The notes beneath the pieces were generated by a model. That model searched no databases. It was not told the origin of the DNA and was given only the letters and a program-made list of their open reading frames with translations. The translations under genes and the position numbers were made by a program. A stretch of DNA of 64,000 nucleotides from Bdellovibrionales bacterium (GTDB taxonomy: Bacteria > Bdellovibrionota > UBA1018 > CAIMNF01): contig CANNBJ010000001.1 of assembly GCA_947502835.1 (NCBI GenBank), positions 372,001 to 436,000 of the forward strand. The letters are read 5' to 3'. Position 1 is the stretch's first letter. The number at the start of each line of letters is the position of its first letter. Positions 25,878-34,180 of the stretch are shown in pieces.

Positions 25878-26537
25878 TTGAGTAACCGCGCCCTTCTCTT
25901 CAGTTTGATCTTCCTCGCACTTTTCTTTGGTGGGGTTTCCTACCTGATTGCCCGACCTTTGCCGAATGTTTCGCAGGCTGAATCAAGTACAGCGATTCCG
26001 ATGGGAGATTCTCCATCCTACCGTGCCCCTGCGTCTGTGGATCACGCGGCCTTGGTGTCTGAGATCAATACTGTGATCGGCGAACATCCTAAAATGCTCG
26101 GCAAGCAATTCTCGGGAACCGGCCCGATCGGATTGAATCTTGGAAACCCGGAGGAGATCGCATATTTCTTGTCCGAGCAGGGAAAGGCGGATTTTTTTTC
26201 CCGATTTCGAGATACCCAAAACTTCGAGCCCTTCATTGAGGATCTGGACCAGGCCTGGAAGCAGGTCGGAGATGAGGATCTGGCCAAACGCGAAGCACTT
26301 CTTGAGATTTCTTCCGGCCTTTTGAATTTCTCAAAGAATGAAAAACTGAAGGGCCACATTTTGAATGAATATGATCGGTTTCATAAGGTACCGGATCGTG
26401 CGGAGGCGCGAGACTATGCAGCACGGGCTCTCCAGGGGTATTTGGACCATGAAGAAGACCCCGCGAAACGCAACGAGGAGCTCTCCAAAAGGGGCATTCC
26501 CGTATTGACCGTGAGTCCTAATAGAACGAGTAACTGA
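25878..26537 (+). CDS. Membrane-anchored or exported protein of unknown function
   Basis: This 219-residue product starts at TTG, with GGAGG about 9 nt upstream. It has one N-terminal hydrophobic helix (ALLFSLIFLALFFGGVSYLIA) that may be a signal anchor, and a helical, charged remainder that includes KFSGTGPIGL, but no motif I recognise. The last 20 bp overlap the end of the convergent TPR/barrel gene. It might be a lipid- or envelope-related protein. Confidence 0.6.
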   Translation: MSNRALLFSLIFLALFFGGVSYLIARPLPNVSQAESSTAIPMGDSPSYRAPASVDHAALVSEINTVIGEHPKMLGKQFSGTGPIGLNLGNPEEIAYFLSEQGKADFFSRFRDTQNFEPFIEDLDQAWKQVGDEDLAKREALLEISSGLLNFSKNEKLKGHILNEYDRFHKVPDRAEARDYAARALQGYLDHEEDPAKRNEELSKRGIPVLTVSPNRTSN

Positions 26538-28116
26538 GTCCTGTGGAAACAGTCCATCTTCGATACTCGAAAGTGGATGGCACGTTCGAGTCATTGTAGG
26601 AGACCGAAGCGTCGGCGATCACATTCCACTTGGGATTGAGTTGATAACTCATATCTGCTTGGATCGAGTAATTCCGGTCGACTCGGACAAAGCTGTTCCT
26701 TCGATTGTAGAAGGTCTGGGAATACCCCATCCCAATCTGATTCCGAAGCCGGTCACTCCATTGGAACCCGTTTGAGAGGACGGCGGAGCCGCCCAAAGAG
26801 GCAAACTCGGCGCGTCCACCATTGCCCTCGGCATCAATCTCCGTGAAGGTAAGGATCAGAGCCGGGTTGAAAAGGCGCCCGTATCCGCTGCCCGAGAGGA
26901 TCTCGCGAATGGAAAAAATTCCACCCGAGCGGCGCTCATCGCTGTTTTCAGGCAGGAGGCTCGAATCCGTATTGTAATGCTGCGGGCCTGCGGAGATTTC
27001 AAGATTTGAATTCAAATGCGTTCCGAAGCGGGTTCGGAAATACGCTCCGAGGGTTCCGGTGGAGGAAAAAATCCGATAGGTCGATGCATCCGTTTCAAGG
27101 TTCACCCGATTCTGGAAGGTCAGGGAGGCGTCGATTTTGAATCCAAACCCGCTTTTCTCCAAGGGTTTGCGGTTCAGGTACAAAGAGACGTATTGGCTCA
27201 GGAACTCGCCTTCGCGAGTTTCCCGATTGTGGTTGTAGTTGTAGAGAAGACGATACTGGGGGACCCATTGAAAGGATCGTATCGGGGAGGACATATAGCC
27301 AAAACCCGCTTGCAGGATGTTTTTGACTGATCCTTTGCTGAGGGCCTGTGTGCCGTCGAGGGCATTCGGCAATGCCTGGACATTCGAATCATAGGAGGTG
27401 GAAAGGGAAATGCTTGCGAATTTCTTCGACTGATCCAGGGGATCGAGGACCTTGGAGGAAGCATTTCTGATGGCAACAGAGGTTTCGTCCTCAAGACCCT
27501 CGGCAAGAGTCCTGGCTTCCGAGAATGAGGCCAATGCCCCCGGCGAATCTCCAAGTTTGATTGAGGTTTGCGCAAGGTAAAACTTTGATGCAGCCTTCAG
27601 TTCCCTCTGGGATGTCCGGGTTGCACTCTCAAAGTTGACTAGGGCTCGCGCGAAATCGCCATTTTGGTAGGCCATGAGGCCCAGGAAGAAATTCGCGGTT
27701 TCCGCATTGAATCCGTTTTCAATCGAGATTTGGAATGCCGTGCGGGCTTTTTCGAACGCTTTTGAGCGGAAATGGAGAACTCCGGTTTCAAAATAGTATG
27801 GGGCGAGATCCTTCAGGGGTGTTCCCCCGGCACTCTTGACCCGGATCAGATCTTCATAGGTTTTGAGGCTTTCCTTGTCATTCTTCGCAGACTTCAGGGC
27901 GAGTGCCTTGAGTTCCAGGAACTCAACCAGATTCGGGGCTTCCGCGAGCAGGGAATCAAGAATTCTGAGGGTTTCTTCGTATTTTTTGGTGTTGTAGGCC
28001 AGGACAGCCTCGGCATAGCGGGGCTCGTGGGCCTTGATCATTTCAGCTCCCGTCCCGGTCTCGCTGAGCAGAAGCAGGAAAAGACACAAACGCAGTTTTC
28101 GGGAAATGGGTCTCAT
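26518..28116 (-). CDS. TPR-repeat outer-membrane beta-barrel protein
   Basis: This 532-residue protein has a signal peptide (cleavage near GTGAE). An N-terminal alpha-solenoid (about 30-240) has TPR repeats such as AEAVLAYNTKKYEETLRILD and YNNDF-type turns. A large C-terminal barrel has alternating strands (ISLSTSYDSN, YRLLYNYNHNRETREG) and a terminal aromatic, LSYSFY. The ATG at 28116 gives the signal peptide directly. It is divergent from a FecR-domain gene with 62 bp between starts, so they may share a regulatory region. The function is unknown; the arrangement resembles other surface proteins with periplasmic TPRs. Confidence 0.72.
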   Translation of the reverse strand: MRPISRKLRLCLFLLLLSETGTGAEMIKAHEPRYAEAVLAYNTKKYEETLRILDSLLAEAPNLVEFLELKALALKSAKNDKESLKTYEDLIRVKSAGGTPLKDLAPYYFETGVLHFRSKAFEKARTAFQISIENGFNAETANFFLGLMAYQNGDFARALVNFESATRTSQRELKAASKFYLAQTSIKLGDSPGALASFSEARTLAEGLEDETSVAIRNASSKVLDPLDQSKKFASISLSTSYDSNVQALPNALDGTQALSKGSVKNILQAGFGYMSSPIRSFQWVPQYRLLYNYNHNRETREGEFLSQYVSLYLNRKPLEKSGFGFKIDASLTFQNRVNLETDASTYRIFSSTGTLGAYFRTRFGTHLNSNLEISAGPQHYNTDSSLLPENSDERRSGGIFSIREILSGSGYGRLFNPALILTFTEIDAEGNGGRAEFASLGGSAVLSNGFQWSDRLRNQIGMGYSQTFYNRRNSFVRVDRNYSIQADMSYQLNPKWNVIADASVSYNDSNVPSTFEYRRWTVSTGLSYSFY

Positions 28117-28178
28117 TTGACACTCTTGTTCAATGGATAACCTGCCGAATAGAATAAGGATAGACAAGGGTGTGCCAA

Positions 28179-29210
28179 ATGGGAAGAACATTTCTGAAGC
28201 ATTTCATTGAATTTGCCGTATTTGGCATGGTTTTTTGCGGCCCGGTCCTTGGCGCCGAAGAGGTCGGCAAAGTCGTGAGCATTGCCGGCAAAGTCATGGC
28301 GCGAATCGAGTTGAAGGATGTCAAGGGAGCCGGCGCGAAGGTCCGGTTTTTGAAACCTGCAGATTCCGTGTTTCACGGGGATGTGATCAACACCGACAGC
28401 AACGGGAGCGTCAAGATTCTATTCAAGGACCAATCCATCATGGACATCGGCCAGAGCTCCCTGTTCAAAGTGGATCGTTTCGAGCACACGGGATCCGTGG
28501 AGGATCGCAAGGTCGAAATGAGTCTTGGCTACGGAAAAATCAGGGCCGCCATCAATCAGAAGGTGGGAACCCTCGGGAAGTTCAAAATCAAGACAAGAGC
28601 GGCCACGATGGGTGTCCGGGGTACCGAGTTCTACGTGATGAGCGAAATGGAATCGACCGCAGGGCAAGATCCGGAAGGAGTGAAGGAACCCACTCCCCGG
28701 ACCCGGATTGTCGTGACCGAGGGAAAGGTTGAGGTTCAAGAGGCGAAGGTGCCCGGATCCTTGATGCCCGCACCCAAGCCTGTTGAGTTGACTCCCGGTG
28801 AGAAGTTCACTGCGGTCCTGGACCAGTTGGAACCGGGAGAGACAAACAGGGCCCCCGCCAGTGTTTCGCCCGTGGAGAAAGTCGCTCCCGAGGAAATGAA
28901 GACGATCGTTCAGGACGTGAAGCTGAAGGATGCGACTTTTGCCCAGGCAATCAGCATTGAATCCCCTGAATCTTCAGCCCCCGCCGGACCGGGAAGCAGC
29001 GGCGCTCCCGGATCCTTCGCAGGCGCTGAAACCATGGCTGTGATCAAGGAAACGCTCCTCGCAACTCCCGAGATCCGCGCTCCTGCTCCGCCCCCGGGAG
29101 GTTTTGGTGTTCCGGGAGGGCCTGCATTTCAGCCGGCGTTCAACGGCAATTTTCTTCCGGGCTTCATCACCGCACCCTTGGTTCGATTGAACGTGATCAT
29201 CAAGCCTTGA
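28179..29210 (+). CDS. Exported FecR-domain protein
   Basis: This 343-residue product has a signal peptide (cleavage near LGAEE) and a FecR domain at about 25-190. The domain shows GDVINTDSNGSVKILFKDQS, MDIGQSSLFKVDRFE and RAATMGVRGTEFYV. A Pro/Gly/Ala-rich tail (about 190-343) ends in RLNVIIKP. Unlike iron-signalling FecR it has no cytoplasmic anti-sigma part, so it is probably a periplasmic or surface protein of the FecR-only type. The ATG at 28179 is preceded by AAGGG. It pairs divergently with the TPR/barrel gene. Confidence 0.8.
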   Translation: MGRTFLKHFIEFAVFGMVFCGPVLGAEEVGKVVSIAGKVMARIELKDVKGAGAKVRFLKPADSVFHGDVINTDSNGSVKILFKDQSIMDIGQSSLFKVDRFEHTGSVEDRKVEMSLGYGKIRAAINQKVGTLGKFKIKTRAATMGVRGTEFYVMSEMESTAGQDPEGVKEPTPRTRIVVTEGKVEVQEAKVPGSLMPAPKPVELTPGEKFTAVLDQLEPGETNRAPASVSPVEKVAPEEMKTIVQDVKLKDATFAQAISIESPESSAPAGPGSSGAPGSFAGAETMAVIKETLLATPEIRAPAPPPGGFGVPGGPAFQPAFNGNFLPGFITAPLVRLNVIIKP

Positions 29211-29262
29211 ATTGTCCGTGTCGGAGTTGATTTCGAGTCGCATCGACTGTACACAAGTGTCG

Positions 29263-30120
29263 ATGAAAAGTCCTTCCGCAGAGTTCAAGAGCTTGTTCTA
29301 TGTCATCCTCGGGGTGATGAGTGCCACGGTCGGTTTGCGTTCATTTCTCATTCCGAACGGGTTCTTTGATGGCGGAGTCATGGGACTCTCCCTATTGCTC
29401 AATCAAAAGACCGGATGGAACCTTTCCGTTCTGATTGCACTTCTCAACCTGCCCTTCGTCCTTTTGAGTGCGCGCCAGATTTCACTCAGATTCGCCATCC
29501 GGAGTGTGCTTGCGATCTTCCTCCTTTCTCTGTCTGTTCACTTCCTCCGATTTGATGCAGTCACAGCCGACCGTTTGTTGGTTTCGGTCTTTGGCGGGGT
29601 GTTTCTCGGCCTCGGGATCGGACTTACGATCCGTGGAAGTGCCGTGATTGACGGTACCGAGATTCTCGCCATCACGGTGAGTCGCCAAAGCTCATTTACA
29701 GTAGGGGATTTCATCGCACTCTTCAACTTCGGGGTGTTCAGTCTTGTCGCACTTGCCGTGGACTTGCAAACGGCGATGTATTCCCTGCTGACTTACTTTG
29801 CTGCATCGCGAACCGTTGATTTTGTGATCAATGGAATCGAGGAGTACATGGGCGTCACGATCATTTCAAATCACCATGAGAGGATTCAACATCGGATCGC
29901 ACACGAATTGGGACGCGGGGTGACCATTTATAAAACCGAGGGGGGGTATGGAAAAACAGGATCACGCGAGGAGCGGAAAGCGGTGTTCTGCGTTCTCACG
30001 AGACTTGAGGTGCCGCGCCTTCTTCTTGAGGTTGAAAAAGAGGATCCGAAAGCCTTTGTGTTTCAACATGCGATCCGGGATACGCGTGGTGGCATGATCA
30101 AGAAGCGAAGCGTGCACTGA
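29263..30120 (+). CDS. YitT-family membrane protein
   Basis: This 285-residue protein has about five N-terminal transmembrane helices (LFYVILGVMSATVGLRSFLI, LSVLIALLNLPFVLLSA and others), with the family motif NGFFDGGVMGLSLLL. A C-terminal soluble DUF2179 domain shows RGVTIYKTEGGYGKTGSREE, which binds nucleotides in related proteins. YitT proteins are suspected transporters, but no substrate is established. The start could be ATG 29263 or an upstream TTG at 29212; neither has a clear SD. Confidence 0.85.
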   Translation: MKSPSAEFKSLFYVILGVMSATVGLRSFLIPNGFFDGGVMGLSLLLNQKTGWNLSVLIALLNLPFVLLSARQISLRFAIRSVLAIFLLSLSVHFLRFDAVTADRLLVSVFGGVFLGLGIGLTIRGSAVIDGTEILAITVSRQSSFTVGDFIALFNFGVFSLVALAVDLQTAMYSLLTYFAASRTVDFVINGIEEYMGVTIISNHHERIQHRIAHELGRGVTIYKTEGGYGKTGSREERKAVFCVLTRLEVPRLLLEVEKEDPKAFVFQHAIRDTRGGMIKKRSVH

Positions 30121-30260
30121 TCCGGTATCCCATGAGAGCGCGCCCGGAGTGAGGATCGTGGCGCTCACAGATTCATGAAATAACATTCACAGCCATTTCT
30201 TTTCCTTCGTTACTCTCTCGTTCTCTGGAAAGACAAACAGGAGAAAGAGGGAGAGGGAGT

Positions 30261-31556
30261 ATGAAGGGATTGGCGTTGTTCGCAGGATTGGCGTTTATGA
30301 TGACGGGGTTCTCTCAGGCAAGAATCACCAAAATCGCAATTCAAAAGGGTCCGTATCAAGTCGGGGAGGGGAAGTGCTCACCCCCCTTGTCGGTGGTTCC
30401 GGTGAATGCGAAGGGTGCGGTTCAAATTCCGACGCGGCAGATCCGTGTGGATACGACGGGATCGGATTCAAGTCTCCGGTTCTTTACCGACTCCGGGTGC
30501 TCAAATCAGACGGAGAGTTTTCTCCTGAGCCCGAGTGTTCCGTTTCAAAGGATTTACTTCAAAGGATTTACGCCGGGCTTAAGAAAGGTTCAGGTCAGCA
30601 CGAATCGGTATGAGGATGACTCTCAAGTCCAAACCATTCTGGCTTCAAGCGGTCCAACTCCAACACCAACCCCTAAACCTTCACCGACGCCCATTCCTCC
30701 GGGAGTGTCGACGCAGGTGATTGGTGTCACTCTTGACGATGTATCCGATTCCATTCGGCCGGGTGAAATCGCAGCGATCAAGGCCTTGGGTGTGCCGATC
30801 CGGGCCCGAGTTGTGTTTGATGGGGGGATGAGCGCTTCCTACTACTTGAAACCGGTTCAGGAGCTCAAGGCTGTTGCTTCCATCATGGGTCAACTTGCGG
30901 ACTCAACGGACATGAGGAACTACAGTCCGGCATCCTATCAATCGAGAGCCCAGGGATATCTTCAAGCTATGAAGGGAATTGTAGATGTTTGGGAGATCGG
31001 AAACGAGGTGAACGGGAACTGGCTTGGGAGCGGTACCTTTGAAAAGCTGAAGGCTGCCTACTCCGTCGTGAAAGCAAATCAGGCAAAAGCTGCCCTTACC
31101 TTCTTTTACATGGGCGAACCCTCGGATGCGAAGAATTGCATTGATGCTCCCGGAAACGACCAGTTCAGCTGGATTCAATCGAAGTTTCAGCTGGGACTTC
31201 CGTCATCTCAGCGGGATCCCGAGGCGGAATCCATGAGGCTCGGGCTCGATGAGGTGTTGGTGAGTTGGTATCCGGACGGATGTTTCAATCTGAAACCCGA
31301 CTGGACCTCGATTTTCAACAAACTTGCAGCAATCTTTCCGAACTCGAAGGTGGGGTTTGGTGAGATCGGTACCGAGAATCCCCAATACGGTTCGGCGTAC
31401 GAAAAGGCCCTGATCCAGGAGTTTTATCCCCTGCGATCGAGGATCCCTCTTCCGGCAAGCTATACCGGGGGATATTACTGGTGGTATTTCGCACAGGAAA
31501 TGGTGCCTTACCAAACCAGTCCTCTTTTCCCAGTGTTGTTTCAAGCAATTCGTTGA
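30261..31556 (+). CDS. Secreted protein with beta domain, Pro-rich linker and GH-A-like catalytic domain
   Basis: This 431-residue protein has a signal peptide (about 1-20), a small Cys-containing beta domain (about 21-130), a Thr/Pro linker (PTPTPTPKPSPTPIPP, about 132-147) and a C-terminal TIM-barrel-like domain (about 150-431). The domain has WEIGNEVNG with Glu249 as likely acid/base and VGFGEIGTE with Glu368 as likely nucleophile, the clan GH-A arrangement. YWWYF near residue 406-410 may line the cleft. It is probably an exported glycosidase. The substrate and exact GH family cannot be named from sequence alone. Confidence 0.7.
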   Translation: MKGLALFAGLAFMMTGFSQARITKIAIQKGPYQVGEGKCSPPLSVVPVNAKGAVQIPTRQIRVDTTGSDSSLRFFTDSGCSNQTESFLLSPSVPFQRIYFKGFTPGLRKVQVSTNRYEDDSQVQTILASSGPTPTPTPKPSPTPIPPGVSTQVIGVTLDDVSDSIRPGEIAAIKALGVPIRARVVFDGGMSASYYLKPVQELKAVASIMGQLADSTDMRNYSPASYQSRAQGYLQAMKGIVDVWEIGNEVNGNWLGSGTFEKLKAAYSVVKANQAKAALTFFYMGEPSDAKNCIDAPGNDQFSWIQSKFQLGLPSSQRDPEAESMRLGLDEVLVSWYPDGCFNLKPDWTSIFNKLAAIFPNSKVGFGEIGTENPQYGSAYEKALIQEFYPLRSRIPLPASYTGGYYWWYFAQEMVPYQTSPLFPVLFQAIR

Positions 31557-31585
31557 TTTTTTAAATAGGAATCATTGACGACTTT

Positions 31586-31635
31586 CGCATCCTCCGTTAC
31601 ACCCTTGGCTCAGAATGGGAGGTACGGAGGATGCG
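31586..31635 (+). promoter_or_regulatory. Hairpin sequestering the start codon of the next gene
   Basis: CGCATCCTCCGT (31586-31597) is a perfect complement of ACGGAGGATGCG (31624-31635). The right arm contains the ATG at 31631, and the SD GGGAGG (31617-31622) lies in the loop. The inner end can extend by two pairs across a one-base bulge. As RNA this would block initiation; as DNA it could be an operator. The 5' arm is transcribed only if transcription starts before 31586. Confidence 0.55.
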
Positions 31636-32014
31636 TACTTTGATGACATTGGGTTTGGTGTGCTTTGGGATTTCACCTGCGTTCGCGGATGACCTCTGCA
31701 GGCGGGATGAAAAGAAAGTCTTGTTTGCGATTGATCAGATTTGCGGAGATACGTGGTGCGAGGGTGATTCCAACTTCCAGTTTCGCAAAATCCGCTGCAA
31801 TTTCAAACTTGGTTCCTGTGCTTTGGAGTTCAGGACCGCCCCCTGGAAGAACAGTGATGACGAGGAGTACGATTGGAGCAAGCCAAAGACCTGTGTCCTC
31901 CGGAATGTGGAATCCTTGGATTCCTTGATCGATACGAATCGGCAAGTTCCCGTGCTCCTGGACGGCCCTTATGAGCAAATCACTACCTGCATTGACCACC
32001 TGAATTCCCGGTAG
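31631..32014 (+). CDS. Small Cys-rich secreted protein
   Basis: This 127-residue protein has a signal peptide (cleavage near AFADD). The mature part has eight cysteines (LCRRDEK, ICGDTWCEG, IRCNFKLGSCALEF, TCVLRN, TTCIDH), suggesting a disulfide-rich periplasmic or secreted protein. I do not recognise the family. The start is fixed by SD GGGAGG at 8 nt before the ATG, and the ATG lies within a strong hairpin. It ends 9 bp before a convergent phospholipase-like gene. Confidence 0.6.
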   Translation: MRTLMTLGLVCFGISPAFADDLCRRDEKKVLFAIDQICGDTWCEGDSNFQFRKIRCNFKLGSCALEFRTAPWKNSDDEEYDWSKPKTCVLRNVESLDSLIDTNRQVPVLLDGPYEQITTCIDHLNSR

Positions 32015-32023
32015 TCCGGGGGA

Positions 32024-32539
32024 TCACATTGAGGGGCAGGCAGGAGTTTCCTTGATCTGGGCTTCAAGCTTTGCGGTGAACCGCAGGATGGATTCCGGAT
32101 CAAGTTGCTCCGGAGGGTTCGAGTTCAATTCAGACCGAATGGATTCCAAATCAATTCGGGTCAATGCCTGATCATCGGGGCGGCCGTCGAGCCAGCCATT
32201 TCCCCAGCGCTCCTCTTTGATCTTGAATGGGGAATAAGATCCGATTCTTACTCCCAGATACATCAAAAATGCAATCTCTCGCGCCCCGGTTTGCTCCACA
32301 CAAGAGCGGAGTCGCTTGTCGGCAGAGATTCGATGGTGTTTGCACCCTCCGGCCCAGAAATCAAGGTCATGTTCAATGCAGCAGTGTCTCCATTGATTCG
32401 GATTCGTTTTGGTGCCTGGAGGAAAACCGGTGCAGAGATTCGAATGGAACGGTTTCAGTGAGCTGGCCAGGGCACTGGAAAAGATGAGCAGGGCGGGGAG
32501 AATGGCCCTATTGCATTTGGAAAATGTCATCTCCTCCAT
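32024..32539 (-). CDS. Phospholipase-A2-like exported protein
   Basis: This 171-residue protein has a hydrophobic leader (ILPALLIFSSALAS). A core motif CCIEHD, with His57-Asp58 following a Cys pair, resembles the catalytic CCxxHD of secreted phospholipase A2. LCTGFPPG and the following FWAGGCKH are also family-like, and another Cys (SCVEQ) can pair. GVRIGS and RWGNGW occur later. This supports lipid hydrolysis in the periplasm or outside, but a catalytic Ca-binding loop is not obvious. ATG 32530 is an alternative start; an SD-like GGAGGAG lies directly before it. Confidence 0.65.
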   Translation of the reverse strand: MEEMTFSKCNRAILPALLIFSSALASSLKPFHSNLCTGFPPGTKTNPNQWRHCCIEHDLDFWAGGCKHHRISADKRLRSCVEQTGAREIAFLMYLGVRIGSYSPFKIKEERWGNGWLDGRPDDQALTRIDLESIRSELNSNPPEQLDPESILRFTAKLEAQIKETPACPSM

Positions 32540-32551
32540 TAGAACACTCTT

Positions 32552-33226
32552 GTGGGCCCATTTGAAGAACATTTACGCGACGCAATTTCCCTGAACCAGA
32601 GGCGGATGCCCCTGTATTCGAGGCTTTCAGGTGGGCGCTCCGAGACCATCTCCAAACTGCTCCTTCTTTCCGAGCGGCTCGCGCTTCCTTTTTGCAGCAT
32701 TCCCGATCGATGGTCCAAGCGATTTGTTTTGGCGGGCGTTCCGATTGTGCAGGAAGAGTTCCTCTCCATGGACAAGGTTCCTGAATTCAGTGAGCGATTC
32801 CCGTTTGATCCGGCACCGCTCTCGCAATTCTTGCCCCGGAGTGGAAACAGGATCGCCACGGAGATCTTGAAGGCCTATCGGAATTCAGGGTTCGAAGCGG
32901 CATCCGGACGGGCGAGCAGGGAGCTTGAGTCCCTTGGCAAGGATCTCACTTTTCATCCCATGCTGAGGCATGTGCTGGAGTCCGTGATTCGGGTTGCCAA
33001 CCTTGCCCCGCTCCACGAAAAACGAAGACTTGAATTGTCCATATCAGAGTCAACGATGGGATTGTCAAAGTGGCTTTTTTTCTCCCACTTCAGTGCCTTC
33101 CCTTTCGCAACCTGGATTGATACAAAGGCAGCTCCGCTTCATGCGGAAGGCCTGCCGATCATCTTCCAGGATGTCCCGGGAATTCCGCCGATTTCCAGTT
33201 TCTACCAGGGGCTCAACACTCGCTGA
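32552..33226 (+). CDS. Cytoplasmic protein of unknown function
   Basis: The 224-residue product has no signal peptide and no motif that I can assign. It contains LSGGRSETISKLLLLSERL near the N-terminus and many aromatic and basic residues. The GTG at 32552 has no clear SD, whereas ATG 32606 follows AGAGGCGG and would shorten the protein by 18 residues. It is divergent from the phospholipase-like gene and convergent with the lipid kinase gene, whose end it overlaps by 14 bp. Confidence 0.5.
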   Translation: MGPFEEHLRDAISLNQRRMPLYSRLSGGRSETISKLLLLSERLALPFCSIPDRWSKRFVLAGVPIVQEEFLSMDKVPEFSERFPFDPAPLSQFLPRSGNRIATEILKAYRNSGFEAASGRASRELESLGKDLTFHPMLRHVLESVIRVANLAPLHEKRRLELSISESTMGLSKWLFFSHFSAFPFATWIDTKAAPLHAEGLPIIFQDVPGIPPISSFYQGLNTR

Positions 33227-34124
33227 ACACTTTGAGGCGTTTTGGATGGATTTGGAAGTCGAGGGTTGGCATTGAAGTGAGAATCTCGCCATCTCCGAAT
33301 GCCTGAAGTGCATCGCCGTTCAAGGATTCGATGCGTAAGCGTTTTGTTTTGAACGAGTGGAAGGAGGGGTCGATCTTTCCAAGCTTCATCTTTGCGAGGG
33401 ATTTCAGCGTTCCCGATCCGCATGGATTCCGCTGATACATGACGGTGAACGTTTCCTGATCCGGGGACTGGCCCGGAGCAACTCGAAGGTTTCCCGCCAA
33501 TGTGGATTGATTGCAGACCATCAGGATGGATGTGTGGACGACCTCATTGACTTCATCCGAAATGAGCCTTACCAAATGCCCCTTCCCCCAATTCCGGAAG
33601 ATGGTCCGTGTTGCAAGAAGTGAGTAGATTTCACAATTGAAGCGTTTCGGGAGTGTTTGGATCCAGCGGTAGCGGCTCCGCATCCGGTTGAACTCATCAC
33701 AGACCCTCGAGCCAATTCCAATTCCGGATATGGTGGAAAATGGGATTCCATTCACCTGAAGGACTCGAACCTCCCGAACCGAGTCAGAGAAGAAGAGACG
33801 TTCCATCTGGGAGGGGCTCCCCGTGATTCCATTTTCGGTGGCAAGGTCATTGGCGGTTCCCGAGGGGTAGGGGTAGAGGGGGATGTCATTCTCAAGGAGG
33901 CCCCTGAGTGCATAATTCAATGTGCCATCTCCACCGAATACGACCGCCGCACGAAATTCTTGTGGAGAGAGATTCCGGCATGCCTCGGAGAGATCAAGAG
34001 CGGATTTCGGCAAGGTAGATTGTATGCGAAGCCCTCGCAATTCATTCCTCGCAACCTCTGCAAGATGTTTTGATTCTCCCTGCCCCGAACGCTCATTGAT
34101 CAAGAATGCAATTTCCTGCTCCAT
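33213..34124 (-). CDS. Diacylglycerol/sphingosine kinase-family lipid kinase
   Basis: This 303-residue soluble kinase is of the DagK/YegS type. The ATP-binding motif VVFGGDGTLNYALRGLL (GGDGT at residues 64-68) and the following PSGTANDLA are both diagnostic. SGIGIGSRV and the C-terminal ALQAFGDGE contain the conserved acidic site. It phosphorylates a lipid such as diacylglycerol at the membrane, using ATP. It faces the unknown gene at its 3' end, and its start lies 56 bp from the permease gene. It may be part of the lipid-related neighbourhood. Confidence 0.85.
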   Translation of the reverse strand: MEQEIAFLINERSGQGESKHLAEVARNELRGLRIQSTLPKSALDLSEACRNLSPQEFRAAVVFGGDGTLNYALRGLLENDIPLYPYPSGTANDLATENGITGSPSQMERLFFSDSVREVRVLQVNGIPFSTISGIGIGSRVCDEFNRMRSRYRWIQTLPKRFNCEIYSLLATRTIFRNWGKGHLVRLISDEVNEVVHTSILMVCNQSTLAGNLRVAPGQSPDQETFTVMYQRNPCGSGTLKSLAKMKLGKIDPSFHSFKTKRLRIESLNGDALQAFGDGEILTSMPTLDFQIHPKRLKVFSEC

Positions 34125-34180
34125 GCACCGTGGAAGCTAGTCAATGATTTCAATTTTGTAAACAATTAAAATTTAAATAT

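Noticed and set aside
30121-30260. GAGCGC/GCGCTC pairing after the YitT gene as a terminator
   Set aside because: The stem is only 6 bp with a long loop and no U-run follows.
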